From: Saprospiraceae bacterium
GTDB lineage: Bacteria; Bacteroidota; Bacteroidia; Chitinophagales; Saprospiraceae
DNA: 9,563 nt
Assembly (NCBI GenBank): GCA_020630895.1
Contig: JAHDII010000110.1
Span: 1-9,563, forward strand
Reading direction: 5' to 3'
The position numbers were made by a program, and so were the translations under genes. This document shows positions 1 through 6,656 of the stretch, piece by piece. The notes beneath the pieces are model-generated. The model had not been told where the DNA came from, made no database searches, and worked only from the letters and a program-made list of their open reading frames with translations. Numbering within the stretch: the first letter of the stretch is position 1; each line of letters starts with the position of its first letter.

Positions 1-601
1 CAAATCCTTTATATTGTTCTATACTTTTTTTGATTGTAGGATGAATTGTTTTTTTATTTTTATTAAAAATAAAATTTTTAGCAGCTCCTAACATTTTATA
101 TTTGAAAATTTTTTGAAAAAAAGTATGAATGGTATTTTTGATTCCTTGATAATTTTTTTCTTTCCAAAAGAATTTCAAGTTCCACCAAAAATATTGAAAG
201 GTCATTGAATTTTTAATTCTTAAAGTATTGTATTGAAGAGCATCAATAGGACTAAGGTTGAGTAATTCTAAAAAAATATATTCAATTTCATTTTTTTTAG
301 AATGTTGAATTAAATTTTCTGTAATAAAAAAAGTTTCATAAGGCCGCATTCCATTTACTCCTAAATTAAATGATGATGTTTTTTTAGTAATGGAATCAAA
401 AATAATAGGTTGGATTTGCATATTTACAAAACTAGAACCTATAAAATAAGTATTGGGAATAATATTGTTTTCTTGTATATGATTTAATTTTTCTACTATA
501 TTTTGATTGCCCCAATAATAAGGAAGAAAAAAATCAACAACTTGTAAACTTGAAATGAATAGAATTAAAAATAATAATATTTTCTTTATGAATTTTTTCA
601 T
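1..601 (-). CDS. Partial N-terminal part of a membrane-anchored, SGNH-hydrolase-like protein
   Basis: The reading frame opens at an ATG at 601 and runs 200 codons without a stop to the left edge, so the C-terminal part is missing. Residues 1-25 are a lysine-rich start (MKKFIKK) followed by a hydrophobic stretch, which reads as an uncleaved membrane anchor or signal peptide. Residues 53-57 (FIGSS) and 79-84 (NLGVNG) resemble blocks I and II of SGNH/GDSL-type esterases, with Ser57 in the position of the nucleophile. A hydrophobic strand and acidic pair (EYIFLELLNL, residues 107-116) follows, as in this fold. The C-terminal Asp-His block would lie outside the window, so catalysis cannot be judged. 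The start lies 9 bp after the receptor gene stop, so the two are probably cotranscribed. The substrate is unknown; an envelope acyl-ester role is only a guess from the fold. That the gene is real is fairly sure; the family call is moderate. Confidence 0.72.
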   Translation of the reverse strand, partial: MKKFIKKILLFLILFISSLQVVDFFLPYYWGNQNIVEKLNHIQENNIIPNTYFIGSSFVNMQIQPIIFDSITKKTSSFNLGVNGMRPYETFFITENLIQHSKKNEIEYIFLELLNLSPIDALQYNTLRIKNSMTFQYFWWNLKFFWKEKNYQGIKNTIHTFFQKIFKYKMLGAAKNFIFNKNKKTIHPTIKKSIEQYKGF

Positions 602-610
602 AAATGAATT

Positions 611-3190
611 TTAAAATTCCATCCTAAATCTTAAATTTATTCTTCGAGAAGTTAGATAATTGGGTACTGCAAATTGAGAACCATAAATTGTTTTTATCCA
701 AGTATTAGATGCTTGATTGCTAACTTGTAATAAATTAAAGGCTTCTAAACTGAGCCAAGTATTTCTAGAAAATCTAAAAGGATTTTTATATTGTTTATCT
801 GGATTTTTTTCTTTCCAAATATCACTCCATAATTTAAATGAAAAACCAATATCAACTCTATGATAAGGAGAAAAACGATAGGTGTTTCTAGGTCCTACAT
901 TATTATTAGGAATTCCAAAAGGCCAACCTGTTCCTACAGTTAAATTGAGGTGCATTTTGAAATTTTCTTTTTTCTGTAAATGGTCTTGAAAAAGGATAGA
1001 TAAACTCATTAATTGATCGGTAGGTCTTGCCACATCTTTTACAAAAATACTATCCGTAGAACCAACTTCAAATTTATAATGTTCTACATCAACCAATCGT
1101 TCTCTAGCCCTAAGAAAAGATAAATTAACCCATGATTCTTCTCCAGGAACAAATTCACCGTTCAATCTTAAATCTATTCCAGCAACATATCCCGTTGCAT
1201 CATTTTCTCCAGAATATCTGATTTTTACATTATCTAAATCATAAGAGATAACGTCCCATAAATGTTTATAATATGCTTCTGTAATAAATCGAAAAGGAGT
1301 TTTTCCAATTTTAAAATCCCAAGAATATCCTGCCACAGCGTGAATAGATTTTTGAGATTTTAAATCTGTATTTACAGTACCATCTAAACGTCTCATTTCT
1401 CTATAAAAAGGAGGTTGATGATACATACCTGATGCAAAGCGTAAAGCGATATCTTGTTTGGTTCTAGGGTGAAATAAAATTTGCATTCTAGGAGAAACAA
1501 CAAATTCATTATTCATATCCCAATACTGAGCACGTACACCATAGGTTATCTTTAATTCCATGCTGTCTTTTTTAGTACTCCAAGTATCTTGGAAATATGC
1601 ACTAAAACGATTGGAATTTAAATTGTTTTCCGTTTTTAAGACATATTGTAAAAAAACATTAGTATCAGAATAGGGTAGAGAATATCCTGCGGAATCTAAA
1701 CGTTCCCATTCATTTAATTTATCATTAATAATTTCATTTTGATATTTAATACCATATTGTAAAAAATGAGATTTTAGAGCAACTTCTTCTAGGTTATCTT
1801 TTCCTTTTTTATTAAAATTAGATTTAGGTTGATTATCTTTTACAAATTCTATTCCTCCTTTAATTTCAGTATTAGAAACATTACTTGTTAAATAATTTCT
1901 TACAAATTGATGTTGTGTTCCTGTTCCTAAAACAGCAACAATTTCGCCATAATCATCGCTTCCTAAATCAGATTCAATTTGACCAATAGTATAATCTCCA
2001 ATAATATCAATTCGTTCATTTTCATCACTTTGATAAGTAGAGGCTAATATTTTTAAGTACATAGGATTTTTTCTATTTTCAGGTACATAAGAAAAATGTA
2101 AACCTCCCATGTATGTAGTAAAATCATCTACTTCTTGTCCTTCAAAAACAGTACTTAAATTTAAAGCAAAATCAATTAATCCAAAAGCGGTATTTCTTTC
2201 TGTAGGAATAAATTGATATTGACTTCTATTATAATTTCCGATAATTCCTAATTGCCATTCTTTCGTTAAATCAAAAGTAAAATATCCTTGAATATCCACA
2301 AAATTAGGTGTATATTCTCCTTTAGTATCTAAAGAACCTAAAACATATTTTGTCGTTTTATAACGAGTTCCAATTAAATATCTAAAACGGCGATATTCCA
2401 AACTATCTTTTTTGAAGGGAGTACTTCCTTCAATATGTGCAGTACCTCCTAGTAAACTCATTTCCACTGAACCATGAGTTTCTGTAGGTCTTTTATAACG
2501 AATATCTAAAACAGAAGATAATTTATCTCCATATCGAGCAGCAAAACCACCTGAAGAAAAAGATAAATCACGAATCAAATCCATATTAGGAAAAGAAAGT
2601 CCTTCTTGTTGTCCTGCACGAATTAATTGAGGGCGATAAATTTCAAAATCATTAACATAAACTAGGTTTTCATCATAATTTCCTCCTCGCACAGAGTATT
2701 GAGAACTCAATGCACCACCTCCTTGACCTGCGGTAACTCCTAATCCAATTCCAGGAAGCATACTTTCTACACTACCTGTAGAATTAGGGATAATTCTTAG
2801 TGTTTCCACCCCTTCTCGAATCATTCCTTCAGACTCCATTGCTTTATCAGCAACAACGGTAGCTCCTTCTCCCACCATTTCAATTTTTGTAGGTAGTATT
2901 ACATCTTGTTTTTGTCTTCTTCCTTCTTGAATTTTAGAAAGAACAATGACTTTTGTTTCATGTCCTACAGCTGAAAAAGTAACACCTAGATTTTTATTAG
3001 CAGGAATTTTTAATTCATATAAACCATCGACGTCGGAATCTGTACCATTTTCTTCACTGCCTTCAATATATATATTGGCTCCTACAATTGCTTCTCCTTT
3101 ATCATCTGTAACTTTTCCGTACAAAGTGGCATTTTGGGCTTGTAAACAGAAGGATAATAAAAACAATAAGAATGTAAGAGGATACTTCAT
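611..3190 (-). CDS. TonB-dependent outer-membrane receptor with carboxypeptidase-regulatory-like N-terminal domain
   Basis: This 859-residue protein imports an unidentified ligand across the outer membrane using TonB energy. Residues 1-19 are a signal peptide ending in LQAQ. Residues about 22-100 form a CarboxypepD_reg-like beta-sandwich (LYGKVTDDKGEAIVGANIYI, then TDSDVDGLYEL). The plug spans roughly 125-232, with LPGIG, YSVRGGNYDENLVYVND and SSGGFAARYGDKLSSVLDI as the recognisable core. The rest, 240-859, is an aromatic-rich beta-barrel that ends in a terminal phenylalanine (RFRMEF), as expected for outer-membrane insertion. There is no STN domain, so anti-sigma signalling is not suggested. 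No SusD-like lipoprotein is adjacent, and the length is shorter than usual SusC proteins, so it belongs to the non-SusC type. The ATG start at 3190 gives a complete signal peptide. It lies 96 bp after rpe, the largest gap in the run, so it could have its own promoter. Neighbours give no clue to the substrate. Confidence 0.95.
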   Translation of the reverse strand: MKYPLTFLLFLLSFCLQAQNATLYGKVTDDKGEAIVGANIYIEGSEENGTDSDVDGLYELKIPANKNLGVTFSAVGHETKVIVLSKIQEGRRQKQDVILPTKIEMVGEGATVVADKAMESEGMIREGVETLRIIPNSTGSVESMLPGIGLGVTAGQGGGALSSQYSVRGGNYDENLVYVNDFEIYRPQLIRAGQQEGLSFPNMDLIRDLSFSSGGFAARYGDKLSSVLDIRYKRPTETHGSVEMSLLGGTAHIEGSTPFKKDSLEYRRFRYLIGTRYKTTKYVLGSLDTKGEYTPNFVDIQGYFTFDLTKEWQLGIIGNYNRSQYQFIPTERNTAFGLIDFALNLSTVFEGQEVDDFTTYMGGLHFSYVPENRKNPMYLKILASTYQSDENERIDIIGDYTIGQIESDLGSDDYGEIVAVLGTGTQHQFVRNYLTSNVSNTEIKGGIEFVKDNQPKSNFNKKGKDNLEEVALKSHFLQYGIKYQNEIINDKLNEWERLDSAGYSLPYSDTNVFLQYVLKTENNLNSNRFSAYFQDTWSTKKDSMELKITYGVRAQYWDMNNEFVVSPRMQILFHPRTKQDIALRFASGMYHQPPFYREMRRLDGTVNTDLKSQKSIHAVAGYSWDFKIGKTPFRFITEAYYKHLWDVISYDLDNVKIRYSGENDATGYVAGIDLRLNGEFVPGEESWVNLSFLRARERLVDVEHYKFEVGSTDSIFVKDVARPTDQLMSLSILFQDHLQKKENFKMHLNLTVGTGWPFGIPNNNVGPRNTYRFSPYHRVDIGFSFKLWSDIWKEKNPDKQYKNPFRFSRNTWLSLEAFNLLQVSNQASNTWIKTIYGSQFAVPNYLTSRRINLRFRMEF

Positions 3191-3286
3191 TATTCAAGGA
3201 ATTAATCAGTTTTGAAATATTGAAAAGAATACAATTAATATGAATTATAGATATACTTTTGATAAAATATGTAAAAATAAAACGAA

Positions 3287-3961
3287 TTAAACATGGAAAG
3301 TATATCCTCCAATTTCTTTTAACTTTGTTATCGTTTGACTAGGATTTTCGGATTTAAAAACACTACTTCCTGCCACCAAAACATTGGCTCCTGCTTGAAG
3401 TATTTTTTCTGCATTTTGAAGTCCTACTCCTCCATCTACCTCAATTAAAGTTTTAGTATTATGAATCGTAATGATTTCTTTTAATTTTTTTATTTTGGGA
3501 ATAGCAGAATAAATAAATTTTTGTCCTCCAAAACCAGGATTAACAGACATGACGCAAACTAAATCTAATTCTTCTATAATGGGTTCTAATACACTAGCAT
3601 CTGTATGAGGATTTAAGGCAACACCTGCCTTAGCCCCTGTTTCTTTGATTTGTTGAATGGTTCGATGCAAATGAGGACAAGCCTCATAATGAACTGTTAT
3701 GACATCTGCCCCAGCATCTCTAAACCTTTCAATATATTTTTCTGGTTCAACAATCATTAAATGGACATCTAATGGTTTGGAGGCTAATTTTTTCATGGTT
3801 GAAATAATATCCATTCCAAAAGAAATATTAGGGACAAAACGACCATCCATTACATCAACATGATACCAATCAGCATCACTTTGATTGACCATTTCAAAAT
3901 CACGTTCTAAATGAGCAAAATTTGCAGCTAAAACAGAGGGAGCAATTAAATGTTTTTTCAT
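3287..3961 (-). CDS. rpe: Ribulose-phosphate 3-epimerase
   Basis: This cytoplasmic TIM-barrel enzyme interconverts D-ribulose 5-phosphate and D-xylulose 5-phosphate in the pentose phosphate pathway. At 224 residues it has the usual family length. The family motifs are all present in order: IAPSVLAANFAHL (6-18), WYHVDVMDGRFVPNISFG (32-49), LDVHLMI (64-70), VMSVNPGFGGQKFI (137-150) and IEVDGGV (173-179), with a phosphate-binding VAGSSVF near the end (196-202). The metal and catalytic residues expected for the family are seen as His34, Asp36, His67 and Asp176, so the enzyme should be active. The ATG at 3961 lies 33 bp after the AlkD-like gene and leads straight into the first beta strand. Nothing in its neighbours is linked to sugar metabolism, so its place here probably reflects transcriptional convenience. 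This is the most secure call in the window. Confidence 0.98.
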   Translation of the reverse strand: MKKHLIAPSVLAANFAHLERDFEMVNQSDADWYHVDVMDGRFVPNISFGMDIISTMKKLASKPLDVHLMIVEPEKYIERFRDAGADVITVHYEACPHLHRTIQQIKETGAKAGVALNPHTDASVLEPIIEELDLVCVMSVNPGFGGQKFIYSAIPKIKKLKEIITIHNTKTLIEVDGGVGLQNAEKILQAGANVLVAGSSVFKSENPSQTITKLKEIGGYTFHV

Positions 3962-3994
3962 AAAACAAAGATAATAAATGATTTTAGAAAAGAT

Positions 3995-4702
3995 TTAGCA
4001 CCTTGCCATTTTTCTTTTTTTTCCAATTCTTCCTTTATCTTGAATTTTAAGAATATAAGAAGGAGCATCAGGAACTTTACAAGCAGTACCACCCATTTTA
4101 ACATCAACTTTGCCTATAGATTTTCCTATTTCGATTGCCTTTTCAGTCAATTCACTCACATAAGAACCTACAGCAATCACAAATCCATTCATGGTATATC
4201 GTACTCTATTAGGAGCGGCTTGAATATTTTTAGGAATACTATCTAATAAATTTGAAATACTTTGAATATCCAAATCTTCATCAGGAGTGATACTAATATG
4301 ATTAGAAAGTGTTGCCCAACCCGATGAAGCTATTTTTTCTTCCTTGGATTTAATCCATTTCAATCCTAAATCCCATCCATGAGGGCTGTCTGCGGCTATC
4401 CATGCAACAGTATATTCGCTTAACATATACCAATCTGAATCTTTTGCCCATTTTTCGAGTTGTTTTTTTGTGATTTTTGTTTCATCTGCAATTAATCCTG
4501 CCAAATATCTTGCATCAGAATTACCTGTGTCAAAAAGTTCTAAAGATAATTCATGATCTTTTTTTATTTTTTTTTGGATTTTTTTTAAATCTCCAACTTT
4601 AACTCCAAAAATAGGTTCTGATGCACCATGTTTCATAAATATTTTCTTCGTACCCTCATTACCCATTTCTTCTAATTGATTTAATACTTCTTGACATTTC
4701 AT
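3995..4702 (-). CDS. AlkD-like HEAT-repeat protein (DNA alkylation repair family)
   Basis: This 235-residue, all-helical protein matches the DNA alkylation repair (AlkD-type) HEAT-repeat family. The typical opening is seen (KHGASEPIFGVKVGDLKKI, 24-42), followed by LFDTGNSDARYLAGLIAD (56-73) and later APNRVRYTMNGFVIAVGSY (163-181) and TACKVPDAPSYI (206-217). AlkD glycosylases remove N3- and N7-alkylpurines without base flipping. However, the aromatic-acidic SWWDxVD-type motif of active AlkD is here SDWYMLSEY (89-97), and I do not see the WLRR-like arginine segment; the matching region reads SSGWATLS. Catalytic activity is therefore uncertain and a DNA-binding or other role is possible. The C-terminus is strongly basic (GRIGKKRKMARC). 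The ATG at 4702 lies 24 bp after the channel stop. There is no alkA, ada or other repair gene next to it, apart from the exonuclease two genes upstream. Confidence 0.85.
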   Translation of the reverse strand: MKCQEVLNQLEEMGNEGTKKIFMKHGASEPIFGVKVGDLKKIQKKIKKDHELSLELFDTGNSDARYLAGLIADETKITKKQLEKWAKDSDWYMLSEYTVAWIAADSPHGWDLGLKWIKSKEEKIASSGWATLSNHISITPDEDLDIQSISNLLDSIPKNIQAAPNRVRYTMNGFVIAVGSYVSELTEKAIEIGKSIGKVDVKMGGTACKVPDAPSYILKIQDKGRIGKKRKMARC

Positions 4703-4726
4703 AATAATGATAATTTATATTTTAAA

Positions 4727-5551
4727 TTATTTTAATAATTCTCCACAGTGTGGACAATAAGTATATTTTTTATTTTTATGTAGATGTTTTTTTCCTTTTT
4801 TTCTTTCTTTTTCTTCTTCCATTTTTTCAATAAAAGCAGCACTTAAAATTCCTGTTGGTAAAGCTACTAAACCAATTCCTAAAAGAGCAATTATACCGCT
4901 CAATAATTTTCCCCAGCCAGTAATAGGAATCACATCTCCATATCCAATTGTTGTTAATGTGGCAATAGACCACCAGCATGTACTAATAATATTAGGAAAT
5001 TTATCTGGTTGAATATCATGTTCTACATAATACATTAATGTAGATGATATTAAAATTAAAATAAAAGTTACAAATATAGTAATAGATAATTCACTCCATT
5101 TTTCTTTGAATATACTACCCAAAAGATGTAAAACTTTAGTATGTCTATTGAGTTTAAAAATCATTAATAACCTTGTGATTCTTAAAATCCTAATAAACCT
5201 TAAATCAAATTTGAAAATAAAAGGTAAAAAGAATGGGATAATGGCTAATAGATCTATAATTCCTAAAGGCGAAAAAATAAATTTTATTCTGGCATTAAAA
5301 GAATTGAGTTGAGGGTATAATAAATCTGCAGTCCAAACTCTTAATAAATATTCTATAGTAAAGATACTTACAGCAATGCTTTCAAATAAATAAAATTTAT
5401 TTTTATATTTTATATTTAATGATGGATAAGATTCTAAAATTATTTCTAAAACACTAAGAATAATTAATGAGATAATTAATAAATTAAACCAGCGGTTTAA
5501 TTTGTTTTTTTCGCCATCTTCTTTAATTATTGAATATATTTTTTGTTTCAA
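4727..5551 (-). CDS. Voltage-gated potassium channel (six-transmembrane ion transporter family), TTG start
   Basis: This 274-residue inner-membrane protein has the full Kv plan. Hydrophobic segments S1-S3 lie at about 22-40, 55-72 and 96-113, with acidic residues in S2 (Glu57, Glu67) and S3 (Asp100). S4 carries arginines every third residue (Arg118, 121, 124, 127). S5 is about 155-175. The pore loop has the potassium filter TTIGYGD (200-206), and S6 is 215-241 with a bend region (ALPTGILSAAF). It should form a tetrameric K+ channel gated by voltage. After S6 comes a short, highly charged tail and a terminal CPHCG (Cys266, Cys269), half of a zinc ribbon. The initiation codon is TTG at 5551. 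Reading upstream in frame meets a stop at 5609-5611 without any ATG, and the next internal Met is deep inside S4, so TTG is the reasonable start. It lies 32 bp after the exonuclease gene. Confidence 0.93.
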   Translation of the reverse strand: MKQKIYSIIKEDGEKNKLNRWFNLLIISLIILSVLEIILESYPSLNIKYKNKFYLFESIAVSIFTIEYLLRVWTADLLYPQLNSFNARIKFIFSPLGIIDLLAIIPFFLPFIFKFDLRFIRILRITRLLMIFKLNRHTKVLHLLGSIFKEKWSELSITIFVTFILILISSTLMYYVEHDIQPDKFPNIISTCWWSIATLTTIGYGDVIPITGWGKLLSGIIALLGIGLVALPTGILSAAFIEKMEEEKERKKGKKHLHKNKKYTYCPHCGELLK

Positions 5552-5583
5552 AAGATGTTTGGTTTTAAGGTTTGAAAAACAGA

Positions 5584-6324
5584 TTATACTCTTTCTATTT
5601 TCATATTTTCAGGAACCTGCATTCTTTTATATTTCATTAATAATTGAGCTGTAGCAACAACATCTTTTTCACAATAAATAGCAATTCGTTCTAAATCGCC
5701 TTCTTCCCAAAAAACACGACCTACTTCACTACCATCTATATCATCTTTAGGTGTTGGAATACCAAAAATATAAGTAAGTAAGCTCAATTTAGTATAGGCT
5801 TTAAAATCACCAAATTTCCAAAGCGTCATAGTATCAATAAAATAATTCAAATCCCAAGGCTTTTTTCCTGCTATATCTAACAAACGAGGTAATTTAATGC
5901 CATGAATTAACATTCTTCTACAGGTATAAGGAATATCAAATTCCTTAATATTATGTCCACAAATAAAATTTTTATTAGGATTATTATAATATTGATTTAG
6001 GAGTTCTGCAAAATCTTCTAGTAGAATTTTTTCATCTGTATTAGCATAAGATTTGACACGTATTTCATATCCTTCATCTTTAGCAATAACAAAACCAACG
6101 GAGATGCAAATGATTTTTCCAAACTCCGCATAAATTCCTGCTCTATCATAAGAAGTTTTAATCTCATCTTCTTCTAATTCTCTATCATATACTTTGAGTA
6201 ATGTTTTTGCTTTTATTGCCCAAAGTTCTTGTAATTCTTGAGGACATTCATTGAAGTTTTTATGTCCCGAAACAGTTTCTATGTCTAAAAAAAGGACATT
6301 AGAAATATTAATATGTTCTAACAT
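5584..6324 (-). CDS. Predicted 3'-5' exonuclease, DEDDy type (DNA polymerase B exonuclease-like)
   Basis: This 246-residue protein is a free-standing 3'-5' exonuclease of the RNase H-like, PolB-exonuclease-like family (DNA_pol_B_exo2 type). The three Exo motifs are present: Exo I LFLDIETV with Asp14 and Glu16, Exo II ICGHNIKEFDIPY with Asp130, and Exo III YCEKDVVATAQLL with Tyr217 and Asp221. The YxxxD spacing makes it DEDDy, and all metal-binding acids are intact, so it should degrade DNA or RNA from the 3' end with two divalent metals. No polymerase domain is attached, and the length fits the stand-alone family. The ATG at 6324 is the first gene of the minus-strand run, facing the divergent intergenic region. 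Its physiological substrate is not known to me. The context (channel, AlkD-like protein) suggests general DNA upkeep at most. Confidence 0.9.
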   Translation of the reverse strand: MLEHINISNVLFLDIETVSGHKNFNECPQELQELWAIKAKTLLKVYDRELEEDEIKTSYDRAGIYAEFGKIICISVGFVIAKDEGYEIRVKSYANTDEKILLEDFAELLNQYYNNPNKNFICGHNIKEFDIPYTCRRMLIHGIKLPRLLDIAGKKPWDLNYFIDTMTLWKFGDFKAYTKLSLLTYIFGIPTPKDDIDGSEVGRVFWEEGDLERIAIYCEKDVVATAQLLMKYKRMQVPENMKIERV

Positions 6325-6656
6325 GCAATTATTATATTTTATATAATTGCTAAGATAGTAAATTATATTTTTAACTGAATAAATGTAAAAGAGTTATTTC
6401 TTTTTTGGATAGACATTAGAAAACTGAAGTAGGAGTAAAAACTTATGAAGTAGATTTTTAATAAGTTATTTTTTTGTAAAAATTTCTTTAAAAATATCTT
6501 TTTTTAGAAAAAAAATAACTACTTTTAACTCGCACTTCCTCAATGTTTTATTGATTTAATAATAAACATAACCATTAATTTATCTTTTACTCTTTATTAT
6601 ATTAAAACTTAATAATATATATATGTTATTCAGTTTTAATTTTTATTGATAAAAAA
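6325..6656. other. Divergent intergenic region (332 bp), no gene
   Basis: This very AT-rich stretch separates the exonuclease start from the first peroxidase start, so it should hold promoters in both directions. I found no tRNA, small ORF or known riboswitch. A clear Bacteroidota -33/-7 pair (TTTG then TAnnTTTG) could not be picked out on either strand. The central part (6425-6538) carries repeated and inverted words described separately. The last 60 bases before the peroxidase gene are mostly A and T with a short run of TA dinucleotides. Confidence 0.6.
6425..6538. repeat. Imperfect two-part inverted repeat with direct TGAAGTAG repeats
   Basis: The inner arms are AGTTATTTTTTT (6464-6475) and its exact reverse complement at 6509-6520, 12 bp with a 33-nt loop. 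The outer arms are GAAGTAGGAGTAAAAA (6426-6441) and the complement of 6523-6538, matching at 13 of 16 positions. The left half has about 22 extra bases that contain a second TGAAGTAG (6446-6453), exactly 21 nt after the first (6425-6432). It could be a regulator binding region, an RNA fold, or a degenerate insertion. The AT-rich inner arms alone could arise by chance; the outer arms are more specific. Confidence 0.4.

Noticed and set aside
2946..3215. Plus-strand open frame of 89 codons opposite the start of the TonB-dependent receptor
   Set aside because: It is antisense to the signal peptide and N-terminal domain of a secure gene and has no recognisable domain.
3191..3286. Possible terminator and new promoter between rpe and the receptor gene
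   Set aside because: The gap has T-rich runs on the minus strand after rpe but no stable hairpin, and no TTTG/TAnnTTTG pair could be placed.
3950..4246. Plus-strand open frame of 98 codons
   Set aside because: It lies antisense to the AlkD-like gene and its composition (many Ser, Asn, Phe, Ile) is that of an AT-rich shadow frame.
5106..5312. Plus-strand open frame of 68 codons
   Set aside because: It is antisense to the S3-S5 part of the potassium channel; hydrophobic look comes from the complementary coding.
6575..6630. AT-only near-palindromes and TA runs before the first peroxidase gene
   Set aside because: Pairing is short and broken, with no G or C in the stems; such patterns are expected by chance at this base composition.
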